A stretch of 64,000 bases of DNA from Actinobacteria bacterium OV450 (GCA_001298555.1 LJCW01000120.1:19835-83834), one strand, 5' to 3'; counted from the first letter of the stretch, positions 45,071-55,123 are shown. Notes: generated by a model not told the origin, from the sequence alone. Translations and numbers: made by a program.

Positions 45071-45760
45071 TCAGCCCCGGGTCCGGAGCCGGTCGGTGCT
45101 GTCCTCGCTGGGCTGTACGACGATGATGCCCTGGCCGGAGAAGGCCATCTGGTAGGCCTCCCCGCTGCCCCGGCCGATCATCGACGAGGCCTTGAAGCTG
45201 CGCTTGCCCTTCACCTTGAGGTTCGGGGACCAGGCGACGAGCGCGTCCGGGTCGACGTACGTCTCGTCCTCACCACTGCCGCAGTCGACCACGATCGGGG
45301 TGCCCCGGGAGGTGATGGCGACCCAGCCGGTGCCCGCGACCTGCACGTTGAACAGGCCCTGGCCGGCGAACTTGGCCATGCCCTTGACCCGTTCGACGCC
45401 CCACTGGAGGTGGGCGTCGAAGGCGAGCAGGTTGGTGCCGTTGACCGAGAGCGCGTCGTTGTTGAGGTTGATCACGACGACGTCGGCGCCGTAGTCGGCG
45501 AGGTAGAGCAGGCCGTCGCCGGTGCACTTCATCAGCGGGGCGCCCTCGCCGGTGAGCCACTGGGAGGCCATCTGGCGCAGGGCCGGCGGGTTGGGCTCGT
45601 ACTGGACGAAGCCCTCGTAGGCGACCATCGACCCGGTGCGCGCGAAGAGGTCCTGGCCGCTCTGCATGGCGACCTTGAGCATGGCCCGGCCGTGGTTCTC
45701 CATGCGGGCCGTGACGGGGGTGGGGGCGTAGCCCGCGAGCTGCTGGTTCATTGCGTTCAT
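45071..45760 (-). CDS. AIM24-family protein (second gene of AIM24 cluster)
   Basis: 229 aa from ATG 45760, GAGGGAG 7 nt upstream; ATG 45751 is possible. Same fold as its neighbours: MLKVAMQSGQDLFARTGSMV, LMKCTGDGLLYLADYGADV, LLAFDAHLQWGVER and VAITSRGTPIVVDC. 11 bp after the TerD-AIM24 gene. The three AIM24 domains diverge from one another, so they probably have distinct roles or form a hetero-oligomer. Confidence 0.9.
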   Translation of the reverse strand: MNAMNQQLAGYAPTPVTARMENHGRAMLKVAMQSGQDLFARTGSMVAYEGFVQYEPNPPALRQMASQWLTGEGAPLMKCTGDGLLYLADYGADVVVINLNNDALSVNGTNLLAFDAHLQWGVERVKGMAKFAGQGLFNVQVAGTGWVAITSRGTPIVVDCGSGEDETYVDPDALVAWSPNLKVKGKRSFKASSMIGRGSGEAYQMAFSGQGIIVVQPSEDSTDRLRTRG

Positions 45761-45771
45761 GACGGGCTCCC

Positions 45772-47502
<1,731 letters not shown>

Positions 47503-47633
47503 ACGTAACGACCGTCCCCCATCCCGACTGTGAAATGCGTGCCGCTCAGGCTAGCCGCATCTGCCGACATCCGGCCAAGCCGGTACCGACCCGGTACATA
47601 TCGATACATCCGCGCGCGGGACGAGCGGACCGG

Positions 47634-48173
47634 TCATTCCTCCCGGGCCGCGGGGACCTTGGGCAGGCGCTCGGCGGCGACCACTCCCTCCAGGTAGCCG
47701 CGGGCCCGCTCGGTGCGCGGGTAGGCGTCGAGCAGTTCCCAGAAGCGGGGCCCGTGGCCGGGCACGAGGAGGTGCGCCAGCTCGTGCAGCAGCACGTAGT
47801 CGACGACGTACTCCGGCATCCCCTGGAGGCGGTGCGAGAGGCGGATGCTGCCTTCGGCCGGGGTGCAGGAACCCCAGCGCGTGTTCTGGTTGGTGACCCA
47901 GCGCACCGAGCGGGGCCGGGCGCGGCCGCTGAGGTACTGCTCGGACAGACGCTCGGCGCGTTCCGTGAGTTCCGCGTCCCCGAGGGTGCGCCTGCTCTCC
48001 TGCGCGGCCAGCTTGTCGAGCATGACCCCCACCCAGCGCTGCTCCTCGGCCTCGGACATCCGGGCAGGGATGAGGACGACCGTCCGGTCACCCTCGCGGT
48101 AGGCGGAGACGGTCCTGCGGCGGCGCGCGCTCCGGCGGACTTCGACGGCGCGCTGCTGTGGGTCGGCGGACAC
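47634..48173 (-). CDS. YgjP-like (DUF45/M48-related) metallopeptidase
   Basis: 179 aa from GTG 48173 (GTG 48182 also possible; no strong ribosome-binding site). The zinc motif VLLHELAHLLVPGHGPRFWE carries HELAH and the downstream His. Also VRWVTNQNTRWGSCTPAEGS (the NxxRWGSC signature of the family) and IRLSHRLQGMPEYVVDYV. A cytosolic minigluzincin of unknown substrate. It lies just upstream of the TerD gene with a 131-bp gap. Confidence 0.92.
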   Translation of the reverse strand: MSADPQQRAVEVRRSARRRRTVSAYREGDRTVVLIPARMSEAEEQRWVGVMLDKLAAQESRRTLGDAELTERAERLSEQYLSGRARPRSVRWVTNQNTRWGSCTPAEGSIRLSHRLQGMPEYVVDYVLLHELAHLLVPGHGPRFWELLDAYPRTERARGYLEGVVAAERLPKVPAAREE

Positions 48174-48385
48174 GCCCCAGACCGTACCCGCTCGCCGTGG
48201 CCGAAGTCCTGCCGCTCCACCGTTCGAACATGATCGATTCGAAGGTGGCACAGGAAGCGCCCCTTTTCTCCATCTCATATGCCTAATACCTCTTGCCTGT
48301 GGACAAATGCGCGCGGGGAATGCGCCGGGCGGGCACTCTGCGGGGGGAAGGGAACGAGACGCGGTGCGTACGGAGGGGGAGAGCC

Positions 48386-49489
48386 ATGTATCCGAAGGTG
48401 AAGCCGGCGCTGGCGAGGGCGTGGCGGGATCTGCAGACGGTGCAGTTCGGGGTGACGCCCGCTCATGCGGTGGTGCTCGGCCCCGTGGACACGGCGACGG
48501 GATCGCTGATCGACCGGATCGACGGGACGCGGGGCATGGAGCTGCTGCGCGCGGAGGCGGCGGCCGTGGGGCTGCCCGAGGGGCAGGTGGACACGCTGGT
48601 CCGGCGGCTGGCGGCGGCCGGGCTGCTCGACGACGCGACCGCGGGCGGTCCGCGGGCGCAGGCCCTGCGCAAGCGGCCGGAGGCACTGGAGCGGCTCGGG
48701 CCCGACCTGGGCTCGCTGTCGCTGGTGCACCGGGAGCCGGGGGGCGACTTGCGGGGCGTCGCGGCGCGGCGGGCCATACGGGTCCAGGTGCGCGGGAGCG
48801 GCCGCGTGGGCGGGATGATCGCCGGGGTCCTGGCCGGAGCCGGGGTGGGCCGCGTCGAGGTTCTCGACGGCGGCCGGGTGGAGCCGGCTGACGTGGCGCC
48901 GGGCGGGCTCGGGCCCGGCAGCGTGGGCCGGCTGCGGGCCGAGGCGGCGGCGGGGCTGGTCCGCGAATCGGCCCCCGCGCGCCCGCCGCGGACCACGGAG
49001 CACGAGGGGCCGGGACCGGCAGTGTCCCTGGTGGTGGTCGCGCCCAGGGACGGGCTACAGGCCTGGGCCCCGGATCCGGGCACCGCGGCCGACTGGATCG
49101 CCACCGGCACCCCGCACCTGTACGCCGGGGTGCTGGAGGGCACCGGGCTGGTCGGGCCGCTGGTGCTGCCGGGTGCCACGGGGTGCGCGGGCTGTATGGA
49201 GCGCGCCCGGGTCGAGGCGGATCCGGCCTGGCCGCGGATGCTGGTCCAGTGGCGCTCGGCGCACCGCCGACGGGCCACCGCGGCCTGTGACCTGGGCCTG
49301 GCCACGGCGGTGGCCGGCCTCGCCGCGGCGCACGCCCTGTCCTTCCTCGACGGCGAGCTGCCTGCCTCTACGGCCTCGCGCTGGGAAGCGGCGCTCCCCG
49401 CCGTCCACTGGGAGCAGACGGCCGTGCGCCCGCATCCCGACTGCCCGTGCGCCGCGGCCAGGGTCCCGGCGGAACAGGGTGCGAGGTGA
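48386..49489 (+). CDS. Orphan RRE-like plus E1/ThiF-like protein (RiPP cyclodehydratase-partner type)
   Basis: 367 aa from ATG 48386 behind GGAGGGGGAGAGCC. Residues about 1-90 look like a PqqD/RRE leader-peptide-binding domain (GVTPAHAVVLGPVDTATGSL, IDRIDGTRGMELLRAEA, LVRRLAAAGLLDD). From about 130 an E1/ThiF Rossmann unit follows (RVGGMIAGVLAGAGVGRVEV, LDGGRVEPADVAPGG). The catalytic Arg-containing N-x-x-R-Q motif of true adenylyltransferases is replaced by ADVAPGG. Zinc cysteines remain as GCAGC and DCPCA. This is the architecture of azoline-forming cyclodehydratase partner proteins, yet no YcaO or precursor peptide is nearby. Confidence 0.75.
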   Translation: MYPKVKPALARAWRDLQTVQFGVTPAHAVVLGPVDTATGSLIDRIDGTRGMELLRAEAAAVGLPEGQVDTLVRRLAAAGLLDDATAGGPRAQALRKRPEALERLGPDLGSLSLVHREPGGDLRGVAARRAIRVQVRGSGRVGGMIAGVLAGAGVGRVEVLDGGRVEPADVAPGGLGPGSVGRLRAEAAAGLVRESAPARPPRTTEHEGPGPAVSLVVVAPRDGLQAWAPDPGTAADWIATGTPHLYAGVLEGTGLVGPLVLPGATGCAGCMERARVEADPAWPRMLVQWRSAHRRRATAACDLGLATAVAGLAAAHALSFLDGELPASTASRWEAALPAVHWEQTAVRPHPDCPCAAARVPAEQGAR

Positions 49490-49682
49490 CGAAGGTTCGG
49501 TCCGATGTCGGGCCGTGCCCGCCCGGCAGGGCGGATGCTGTCCCGGGGCGGGGAGTCGCGTCGCGGCCGGGGCCGGTGCCTCGGACGGGGTCGGGCCGGG
49601 GCGCCATGACAGGATGCGGTGGTCCGAGGGGTCATCCCGAACCGCCGCTTGCGGCACAGCTGTCTGGGAATTGGAGGGGCTC

Positions 49683-51011
49683 ATGTCTGATCTTCCCCGG
49701 AAGGCGGTCACCCGCACCGTCAAGCTGGCCGCGCTGCCACTCGGCTTCGCCGGCCGGGTCACCTGGGGGCTGGGGAAGCGGATCGGGGGCAAGTCGGCGG
49801 AGATCGTGGCGCGCGAGCTCCAGCAGCGCACCGCCGAGCAGCTGTTCCGCACGCTCGGGGAGCTGAAGGGCGGTGCCATGAAGTTCGGGCAGGCGCTCTC
49901 GGTCTTCGAGTCGGCCCTGCCCGAGGAGGTCGCCGGACCGTACCGGGCGGCGCTGACCAAGCTTCAGGAAGCGGCTCCGCCGCTGCCCGCCGAGACGGTG
50001 CACCAGGTACTGGCGGACCGGCTCGGGGCCGACTGGCGGGACCTGTTCGAGGAGTTCGAGGACAAGCCGGCCGCGGCGGCCTCGATCGGACAGGTGCACC
50101 GGGCGGTGTGGCACGACGGCCGGCAGGTCGCGGTGAAGGTCCAGTACCCGGGAGCCGGCGAGGCGCTGCTGTCGGACCTGAGGCAACTGGGCCGGTTCGC
50201 CGGGCTGCTGGGGCCGCTGGTTCCGGGCATGGACGTCAAGCCGTTGATCGAGGAGCTGCGCGAACGGGTCGCGGAGGAGCTGGACTACGAGCTGGAGGCC
50301 GAGGCCCAGCGGATCCACGCGGACGCGTTCGAGGGCGACGAGGACGTGGTCGTGCCGGATGTCGTGCACCAGGGCGACCAGGTGCTGGTGACCGAGTGGA
50401 TGGAGGGGACCCCGCTGTCGGAGGTGATAGCGGACGGCACCCCGGAGGAACGCGACCGCGCCGGTCAGCTGCTGGCCCGGTTCCTCTTCTCGGGGCCCGC
50501 GCGCACCGGGCTGCTGCACGCCGATCCGCACCCGGGCAACTTCCGCCTGATATCCGGGGCGGACGGCCGCATACGGCTGGGCGTGCTGGACTTCGGCACC
50601 GTCGACCGGCTGCCCGGCGGCTGGCCCAAGCCCATCGGCACGTCGCTGCGGATGACGCTGGACGGCGACGCCGAGGGGACCTACGGGCACCTGTGCGCCG
50701 AGGGGTTCGTGAAGGAGTCCATCGAACTGGACCCGGAGGCGGTGCTGGACTACCTGCTGCCCATCATCGAGCCGGCCCGGGCGGAGGAGTTCACCTTCAC
50801 TCGGCCGTGGCTGCGCGGTCAGGCGGCCCGGATCGCCGATCCCCGCTCCCCCGCACACCAGTTGGGCCGGCAGATCAATCTGCCGCCCTCGTACCTGCTG
50901 ATCCACCGGGTGACGCTGAGCACCATCGGGGTGCTGTGCCAGCTGGGCGCGACGGTACGGCTGCGGGGCGAACTGGAGTCCTGGCTCCCGGGTTTCCTGC
51001 CCGAGGACTGA
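49683..51011 (+). CDS. ABC1/AarF (UbiB)-family atypical kinase
   Basis: 442 aa from ATG 49683 with GGAGGGG. Family motifs: KxGQ (AMKFGQALS), Ala-rich nucleotide loop AAAASIGQVHRAVW, lysine in VAVKVQYPG, catalytic HADPHPGNF and metal DFGTVDRLP. In other bacteria UbiB homologues support isoprenoid quinone or lipid metabolism; the actinobacterial substrate (menaquinone?) is unknown. It starts 193 bp after the RRE/E1-like gene; co-transcription is possible but not proven. Confidence 0.92.
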   Translation: MSDLPRKAVTRTVKLAALPLGFAGRVTWGLGKRIGGKSAEIVARELQQRTAEQLFRTLGELKGGAMKFGQALSVFESALPEEVAGPYRAALTKLQEAAPPLPAETVHQVLADRLGADWRDLFEEFEDKPAAAASIGQVHRAVWHDGRQVAVKVQYPGAGEALLSDLRQLGRFAGLLGPLVPGMDVKPLIEELRERVAEELDYELEAEAQRIHADAFEGDEDVVVPDVVHQGDQVLVTEWMEGTPLSEVIADGTPEERDRAGQLLARFLFSGPARTGLLHADPHPGNFRLISGADGRIRLGVLDFGTVDRLPGGWPKPIGTSLRMTLDGDAEGTYGHLCAEGFVKESIELDPEAVLDYLLPIIEPARAEEFTFTRPWLRGQAARIADPRSPAHQLGRQINLPPSYLLIHRVTLSTIGVLCQLGATVRLRGELESWLPGFLPED

Positions 51012-51016
51012 GCGCG

Positions 51017-51040
51017 GGGGGCCGGCGGCCGGCGGCCCCC
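51017..51040. terminator. Hairpin after the ABC1 kinase gene
   Basis: GGGGGCC (51017-51023) / GGCCCCC (51034-51040), 7-bp stem with a GC-rich 10-nt loop, right at the shared 3' ends of two convergent genes. Confidence 0.6.
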
Positions 51041-51042
51041 TG

Positions 51043-51249
51043 TCACCACCAGGACGAGTCGAGGCGGCCCTCGATCGCCCTGAGGTTGGCCCGCGCGCAG
51101 TCGACGCAGAAGTACTGTCTGGTCCCGTTCTCCACCGAGCAGGTCCAGGTGGGCGGGGCGCCGTCTGGGGCCTTCTTGCCGCAGCGCGCGCAGACGACGG
51201 GCTGGGCCTCGGGTCCCGACGGGGCGGGGTGGGGAGTCGGCTGGTCCAC
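51043..51249 (-). CDS. Small zinc-ribbon protein
   Basis: About 68 aa; the start is uncertain (GTG 51249 has GGAGG directly against it, and a TTG at 51291 would give 82 aa). It carries a four-cysteine zinc ribbon: CARCGKKAP then WTCSVEN...YFCVDCARANLR, that is CxxC and CxxC plus one extra Cys. It ends RLDSSWW. Conserved in Streptomyces near wblC; function unknown. Confidence 0.78.
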   Translation of the reverse strand: MDQPTPHPAPSGPEAQPVVCARCGKKAPDGAPPTWTCSVENGTRQYFCVDCARANLRAIEGRLDSSWW

Positions 51250-51370
51250 CTCCAGACGATATCCCCGCGAGGGGTGGAGAGCCCTGCGCAACGCACCGGG
51301 GGGACCGGTCCGTTCGGACCGGTCCCCCGTACGCTGCGGCGCCGCTGGTCAGCGGCGGCTGCGTGGCTGC

Positions 51371-51700
51371 TTACTGCATGACGGCCATGGCGAGCGCACG
51401 CCGGGCGCGCAGCGAGACGCGCTCGGCTCGCCGCTGCATGCGGCGGGCGGCGACCAGGCGCAGGGCGCGACGCTCGGCGTCGACCTCACGCATGCGGTCG
51501 TCCATATGGGCACGGGCCAGGGCTTCTGGGATGAGTTGCATTTCGCGGGTCCTGTTCTGACGCGAGGTGATCGCGCCGGCGGTGATGAAGTCTGCGGTGG
51601 CGGAGCCGTGCGGCTGCTCGCTCGTCGTGTGGGCGGTCATGAGGGCCTGCTTCAAGGGGTCGTGCGTCAGGGGGCGGTCGATGGTTCCGATGGCGGTCAT
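51371..51700 (-). CDS. Hypothetical protein translationally coupled to wblC
   Basis: 109 aa. The ATG overlaps the wblC stop (4 bp), so it is the second gene of the wblC transcript. The C-terminal half is a highly basic helix (DDRMREVDAERRALRLVAAR, RMQRRAERVSLRARRALAM). The N-terminus is polar, and no known domain is recognisable. The coupling suggests a role in the same antibiotic or stress response as WblC, which is an inference. Confidence 0.8.
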   Translation of the reverse strand: MTAIGTIDRPLTHDPLKQALMTAHTTSEQPHGSATADFITAGAITSRQNRTREMQLIPEALARAHMDDRMREVDAERRALRLVAARRMQRRAERVSLRARRALAMAVMQ

Positions 51701-52068
51701 GCCGCGGCAACCGGGTTCTTGCGCGGACGGCCACGGGGCCGCTTCCGGGCTACGACAACGCCCTGGACGAACAGCTCGCCACCCCAGACACCCCAGGGCT
51801 CGCGGCGCTCGAGCGCACCGGCGAGGCAGGCCTCGACCAGCGGGCAGGTGGCGCACAGGGACTTGGCGTACTCGACGTCGGCCGGGGACTCGGCGAAGAA
51901 GACCTCGGGGTCGTAGGTACGGCAGGCGACGGGTACGCCGAGGTTCTCGATGGCGTCGTCGAGCGCGGTCAGCGCGGTGAGGGGAGTCAAGGTGGAGTCC
52001 TCCGGGACTGCGGGCGGGGAGATCGTCTGGGTCTGCGGTACGGACGGGGCGTGCGCTTCGAGTTGCAC
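51697..52068 (-). CDS. wblC: WhiB-family regulator WblC (WhiB7 type)
   Basis: 123 aa from GTG 52068 behind GAGGAAG. Four cysteines bind a [4Fe-4S] cluster (VACRTYD, LCATCPLVEAC); the turn motif is EPWGVWGGE. The C-terminal AT-hook RPRGRPRKN is diagnostic of WhiB7/WblC among Wbl proteins. It associates with the principal sigma factor and activates intrinsic antibiotic-resistance genes and its own promoter. A long leader with an upstream ORF and terminator precedes it. In S. coelicolor wblC is next to uvrD, as here. Confidence 0.95.
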   Translation of the reverse strand: MQLEAHAPSVPQTQTISPPAVPEDSTLTPLTALTALDDAIENLGVPVACRTYDPEVFFAESPADVEYAKSLCATCPLVEACLAGALERREPWGVWGGELFVQGVVVARKRPRGRPRKNPVAAA

Positions 52069-52193
52069 GGTGTTTTCTTCCTCGTCTTGGTTGGCTAGTC
52101 GTTCCGGCCGGGTTCGGCCGGGGGCGGCTGGTACCTGGTCTTGCCAGTCCCGAGGCTCCTTCGTGCTGCCGTCCCCGTTCGGGGACAAACAGA

Positions 52194-52228
52194 AGGGCCG
52201 CGGATCCCGGGTGGGGTTCCGCGGCCCT
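52194..52228 (-). terminator. Intrinsic terminator/attenuator in the wblC leader
   Basis: On the minus strand AGGGCCGCGG, a 15-nt loop, CCGCGGCCCT (plus coordinates 52194-52203 and 52219-52228), followed by TCTGTTTG. It lies 25 nt beyond the leader ORF stop and about 125 nt before wblC. A second hairpin, CCTGAT/ATCAGG (52240-52257), covers the leader ORF stop codon. Stalled ribosomes on the leader ORF could change this folding and allow readthrough. Confidence 0.75.
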
Positions 52229-52252
52229 GAAGGCGCCGGCCTGATCGTGAAA

Positions 52253-52588
52253 TCAGGCTGGATCACTCCAGGGTTCGAGCCCACGGAAGGCCCACATCAG
52301 GTGGTGCTGCTGCTTCGTCTGCGTCGTCTTGGATCCGGCACCGGCTGCGGCCGCAAACCCATAGGCGCCGTGCGCCTGGGCTTCCAGTACTGCCACCGGT
52401 GCCTGGGTCGGTCGCTCATTCCGCACGCTCGCCAGGAGCGCCGAGGGCGCAGCCGGCAGGGCAGGGCTGTCAGCGGAAATCGCGGACAGACCGGTACCCA
52501 GGAGCGGGAGGAGCGAGGAGGAGCCGAGCGTGCAGGAAGCGGCGACCGAGCGATCGGTCATTTTGGTGGTGGTGATGAAGCTGGTCAC
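52253..52588 (-). CDS. Leader ORF (uORF) upstream of wblC
   Basis: 111 codons from GTG 52588, 8 nt after GAGGAGGCGAG, ending with TGA at 52253. The product begins VTSFITTTKMTDRSVAASCT and is Ser/Ala/Leu-rich, later Gln/His-rich (SKTTQTKQQHHLMW). It matches no family I know. By analogy with reported whiB7/wblC leaders, translation of this ORF probably controls the downstream terminator, so that ribosome-targeting antibiotics induce wblC. Peptide sequence itself may be irrelevant. Confidence 0.7.
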   Translation of the reverse strand: MTSFITTTKMTDRSVAASCTLGSSSLLPLLGTGLSAISADSPALPAAPSALLASVRNERPTQAPVAVLEAQAHGAYGFAAAAGAGSKTTQTKQQHHLMWAFRGLEPWSDPA

Positions 52589-52706
52589 TGGTCTCGCCTC
52601 CTCTCGGCGTCTCGGGGACGGGGGCCCGGGGGCCTGTCCCATACGTATTCGGATAAGTACAGCACGGATCCGGAGCTTCGGAGAAGCCACCGTTTCCGTT
52701 GCTAAG

Positions 52707-52746
52707 AACCTATGGGGATTCGCTGGGCATGTGCAAACTATTTTTC
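52707..52746 (-). promoter_or_regulatory. wblC promoter with AT-rich WhiB7-type element
   Basis: On the minus strand TTGCAC (52736-52731), 18 bp, TAGGTT (52712-52707), with the AT-rich stretch GGAAAAATAGT immediately upstream of the -35. WhiB7 binds such AT-rich DNA next to -35 boxes through its AT-hook, so this is a probable autoregulated promoter. It lies between the uvrD2 stop (52757) and the wblC leader; transcription would start near 52700. Confidence 0.7.
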
Positions 52747-52756
52747 CGACGAGTTT

Positions 52757-54925
52757 CTACGCGTCGTCAGGTTGGCCGCCCCCGGGCTCTTGACCTGCAC
52801 AGATGGCCAGGACATCGGCCCCGTACCGGTCGAGCTTCCGGCCGCCGACTCCAGAGATCATCGAGAGCTCACCCTCCTCGGACGGCGCGGCCTCGGCGAT
52901 CGCGACGAGCGTCTTGTCCGTGAACACGCAGTACGCGGGCAGTCCCTGCTCCTTGGCCTGGCCCGCGCGCCACTCCCGCAGCCGCTCGTAGAGACCCTCG
53001 TCCATGTCGGACGGGCAGTCCTCGCAGCGCATCAGCTTCAGCTCGCCGGCCTCGGTGAGGGTCCTGCCGCACACCCGGCACAGCGTCGGTCCACGGCGCC
53101 CGCGGGTGCGCGGCGTCCGCTCTGCGGCCGGACCGCCGGCCCGGCCGCCGGGGGCCGCAGAGCCCGGCCGCAGCCCGTTCAGGAAGCGGCTGGGGCGTCG
53201 GGAGGGCCGGCCGCCCGGAGCCCGCGAGAGCGCCCAGGAAAGCGTCAGGTGGTGGCGTGCCCGCGTGACGCCGACATAGAGGAGCCGGCGTTCCTCCTCC
53301 ACCTGTTCATCGGTCTTGGCGTACGTGATCGGGATCATGCCGTCGGTGAGGCCGGCCAGGAAAACGGCGTCCCACTCCAGGCCCTTCGCGGCGTGCAGCG
53401 AGGCGAGGGTGACGCCCTGGACGGTCGGGGCGTGCTGGGCCGCCCTGCGCTCGTCCAGCTCGACGGTCAGGTCGGCCAGGGTCGCGCCGGGCCTGCTCCG
53501 GGCGAAGTCCTCGGCGAGCCGGACCAGGGCCGCCACGGACTCCCACTGGTCGCGGACGGCGCCGGAGCCGGCCGGCGGCTCGGCGGTCCAGCCGGTGGCG
53601 CTGAGGACGGCCCGGACCTGGGAGCCGAGTTCGACGACGTCGTCGAGCAGGGGGTCGTTGCCGCCGGAGCGGGCGGCGCCGCGCAGGGCGAGGATCGCCT
53701 TCTGCACCTCCCCGCGCTCGAAGAAGCGCTCGGCGCCGCGCAGCTGGTACGGCACCCCGGCGTCCGCGAGGGCCTGCTCGTAGACCTCGGACTGGGCGTT
53801 GATGCGGTACAGCACGGCGATCTCGCCGGCCGGGACGCCCGCCGCGATGAGGTCCCGGATCCGCAGCGCGACGCCCTCGGCCTCGGCGGGCTCGTCGGGG
53901 TACTCGGCGTATACCGGGTCGGGGCCGGGCTCGCGCTGGGAGACCAGTTCCAGGCGGTGCTCGGCGGCGCGCCCCTTGGCCTGGCCCAGCAGCCCGTTGG
54001 CGAGGTGGACGACCTGGGGGGTGGAGCGGTAGTCGCGGACCAGCTTGACCAGCGTCGCCTGCGGGTAGCGGGTGCGGAAGTTCAGCAGGTGGTCCGGGGT
54101 GGCCCCGGTGAAGGAGTAGATCGTCTGGCTGGCGTCCCCGACCACGCAGAGGCTGTCGCGCTCGCCGAGCCACAGGTCCAGCAGCCGCTGCTGGAGCGGG
54201 CTGACGTCCTGGTACTCGTCCACCACGAAGTGCTGGTACTGGGTGCGGATCTGCTCGGCGATGTCGTGGCGGTCCTGGAGGATGCCGACCGTGAGCAGCA
54301 GCACGTCCTCGAAGTCGATCACGCCGCGGTCGCGCTTGAGCTGCTCGTACGTCCCGTAGATCTGGGCGATCTCCGCCATGTCCCGGGGGGCCTCGCGGCC
54401 CGCCTTGAGGGCTGCGGCGGGGTAGTCGGAGGGCACGGTCTGGGTGACCTTCGCCCACTCGATCTCGCCCGTGACGTCGCGCAGCTCGCCGCGGTCGAGC
54501 CGGATGCGGCAGCGCGCGCCGGCCTCGGCGACGAGCTGGACCTTGCGCTCGACGAGCCGGGGCACGTCGCCGCCGATCGCCTTGGGCCAGAAGTACTGGA
54601 GCTGGCGCAGGGCGGCGGAGTGGAACGTCCGCGCCTGCACCCCGCCCGCGCCCAGGGAGCGCAGGCGGCCGCGCATCTCGCCGGCGGCGCGGTTGGTGAA
54701 CGTGACGGCCAGGACACTGGCCGGCATCAGCTGGCCCGAGCGGACCCCGTAGGCGATCCGGTGGGTGATCGCCCGGGTCTTGCCCGTGCCCGCGCCCGCC
54801 AGCACGCACACCGGCCCGCGCAGGGTCGTCGCGACCTGGCGCTGCTCCGGGTCCAGGCCCAGGAGCACCGCGTCGGCCGAGTCCGCGCCGGCGGGGAAGG
54901 ATGAGGAGTGCGTTGCTGATGTCAC
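52757..54925 (-). CDS. uvrD2: ATP-dependent DNA helicase UvrD2-type with HRDC domain
   Basis: 722 aa from GTG 54925. SF1A helicase motifs: Q motif LDPEQR, Walker A LAGAGTGKTRAI, LAVTFTNRAAGEMR, FVVDEYQDVSPLQQ (Walker B), VVGDASQTIYSFTGA, VTLASLHAAKGLEWDAVF and EEERRLLYVGVTRARHHL. A four-cysteine segment (LCRVCG...MRCEDCP) and a C-terminal HRDC domain follow, as in mycobacterial UvrD2. Functions in DNA repair and unwinding. It is divergent from mycoredoxin, which has its own sigma-R promoter. Confidence 0.94.
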   Translation of the reverse strand: MTSATHSSSFPAGADSADAVLLGLDPEQRQVATTLRGPVCVLAGAGTGKTRAITHRIAYGVRSGQLMPASVLAVTFTNRAAGEMRGRLRSLGAGGVQARTFHSAALRQLQYFWPKAIGGDVPRLVERKVQLVAEAGARCRIRLDRGELRDVTGEIEWAKVTQTVPSDYPAAALKAGREAPRDMAEIAQIYGTYEQLKRDRGVIDFEDVLLLTVGILQDRHDIAEQIRTQYQHFVVDEYQDVSPLQQRLLDLWLGERDSLCVVGDASQTIYSFTGATPDHLLNFRTRYPQATLVKLVRDYRSTPQVVHLANGLLGQAKGRAAEHRLELVSQREPGPDPVYAEYPDEPAEAEGVALRIRDLIAAGVPAGEIAVLYRINAQSEVYEQALADAGVPYQLRGAERFFERGEVQKAILALRGAARSGGNDPLLDDVVELGSQVRAVLSATGWTAEPPAGSGAVRDQWESVAALVRLAEDFARSRPGATLADLTVELDERRAAQHAPTVQGVTLASLHAAKGLEWDAVFLAGLTDGMIPITYAKTDEQVEEERRLLYVGVTRARHHLTLSWALSRAPGGRPSRRPSRFLNGLRPGSAAPGGRAGGPAAERTPRTRGRRGPTLCRVCGRTLTEAGELKLMRCEDCPSDMDEGLYERLREWRAGQAKEQGLPAYCVFTDKTLVAIAEAAPSEEGELSMISGVGGRKLDRYGADVLAICAGQEPGGGQPDDA

Positions 54926-55054
54926 CCCGCCATGCTGCCAGGTCCCGCGGGGCGGACGGGAAACCCGTCCACAGGGTGCGCGCATTCGTCGTACCGGCCC
55001 GCGCCCCGCGTGACGCACCTTACGCACTTGACGTACCAGGGGCACCGCGGCTGC

Positions 55055-55081
55055 GGGAATGGCCCCGCGGTCCCGTACGTT
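55055..55081 (+). promoter_or_regulatory. Sigma-R promoter of mycoredoxin
   Basis: GGGAAT (55055-55060), exactly 18 bp, GTT (55079-55081): a perfect sigma-R promoter about 43 bp upstream of the mrx start. Same signature as the sigR promoter in this window. Confidence 0.92.
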
Positions 55082-55123
55082 CGAGTACTCGGACCAGCCA
55101 GACCCCACAGAGGAGACCGCAGC

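Noticed and set aside
48214..48236. TTCGAA inverted repeat upstream of the YgjP gene as a LexA box
   Set aside because: It does not match GAAC-N4-GTTC; left as an unassigned palindrome.
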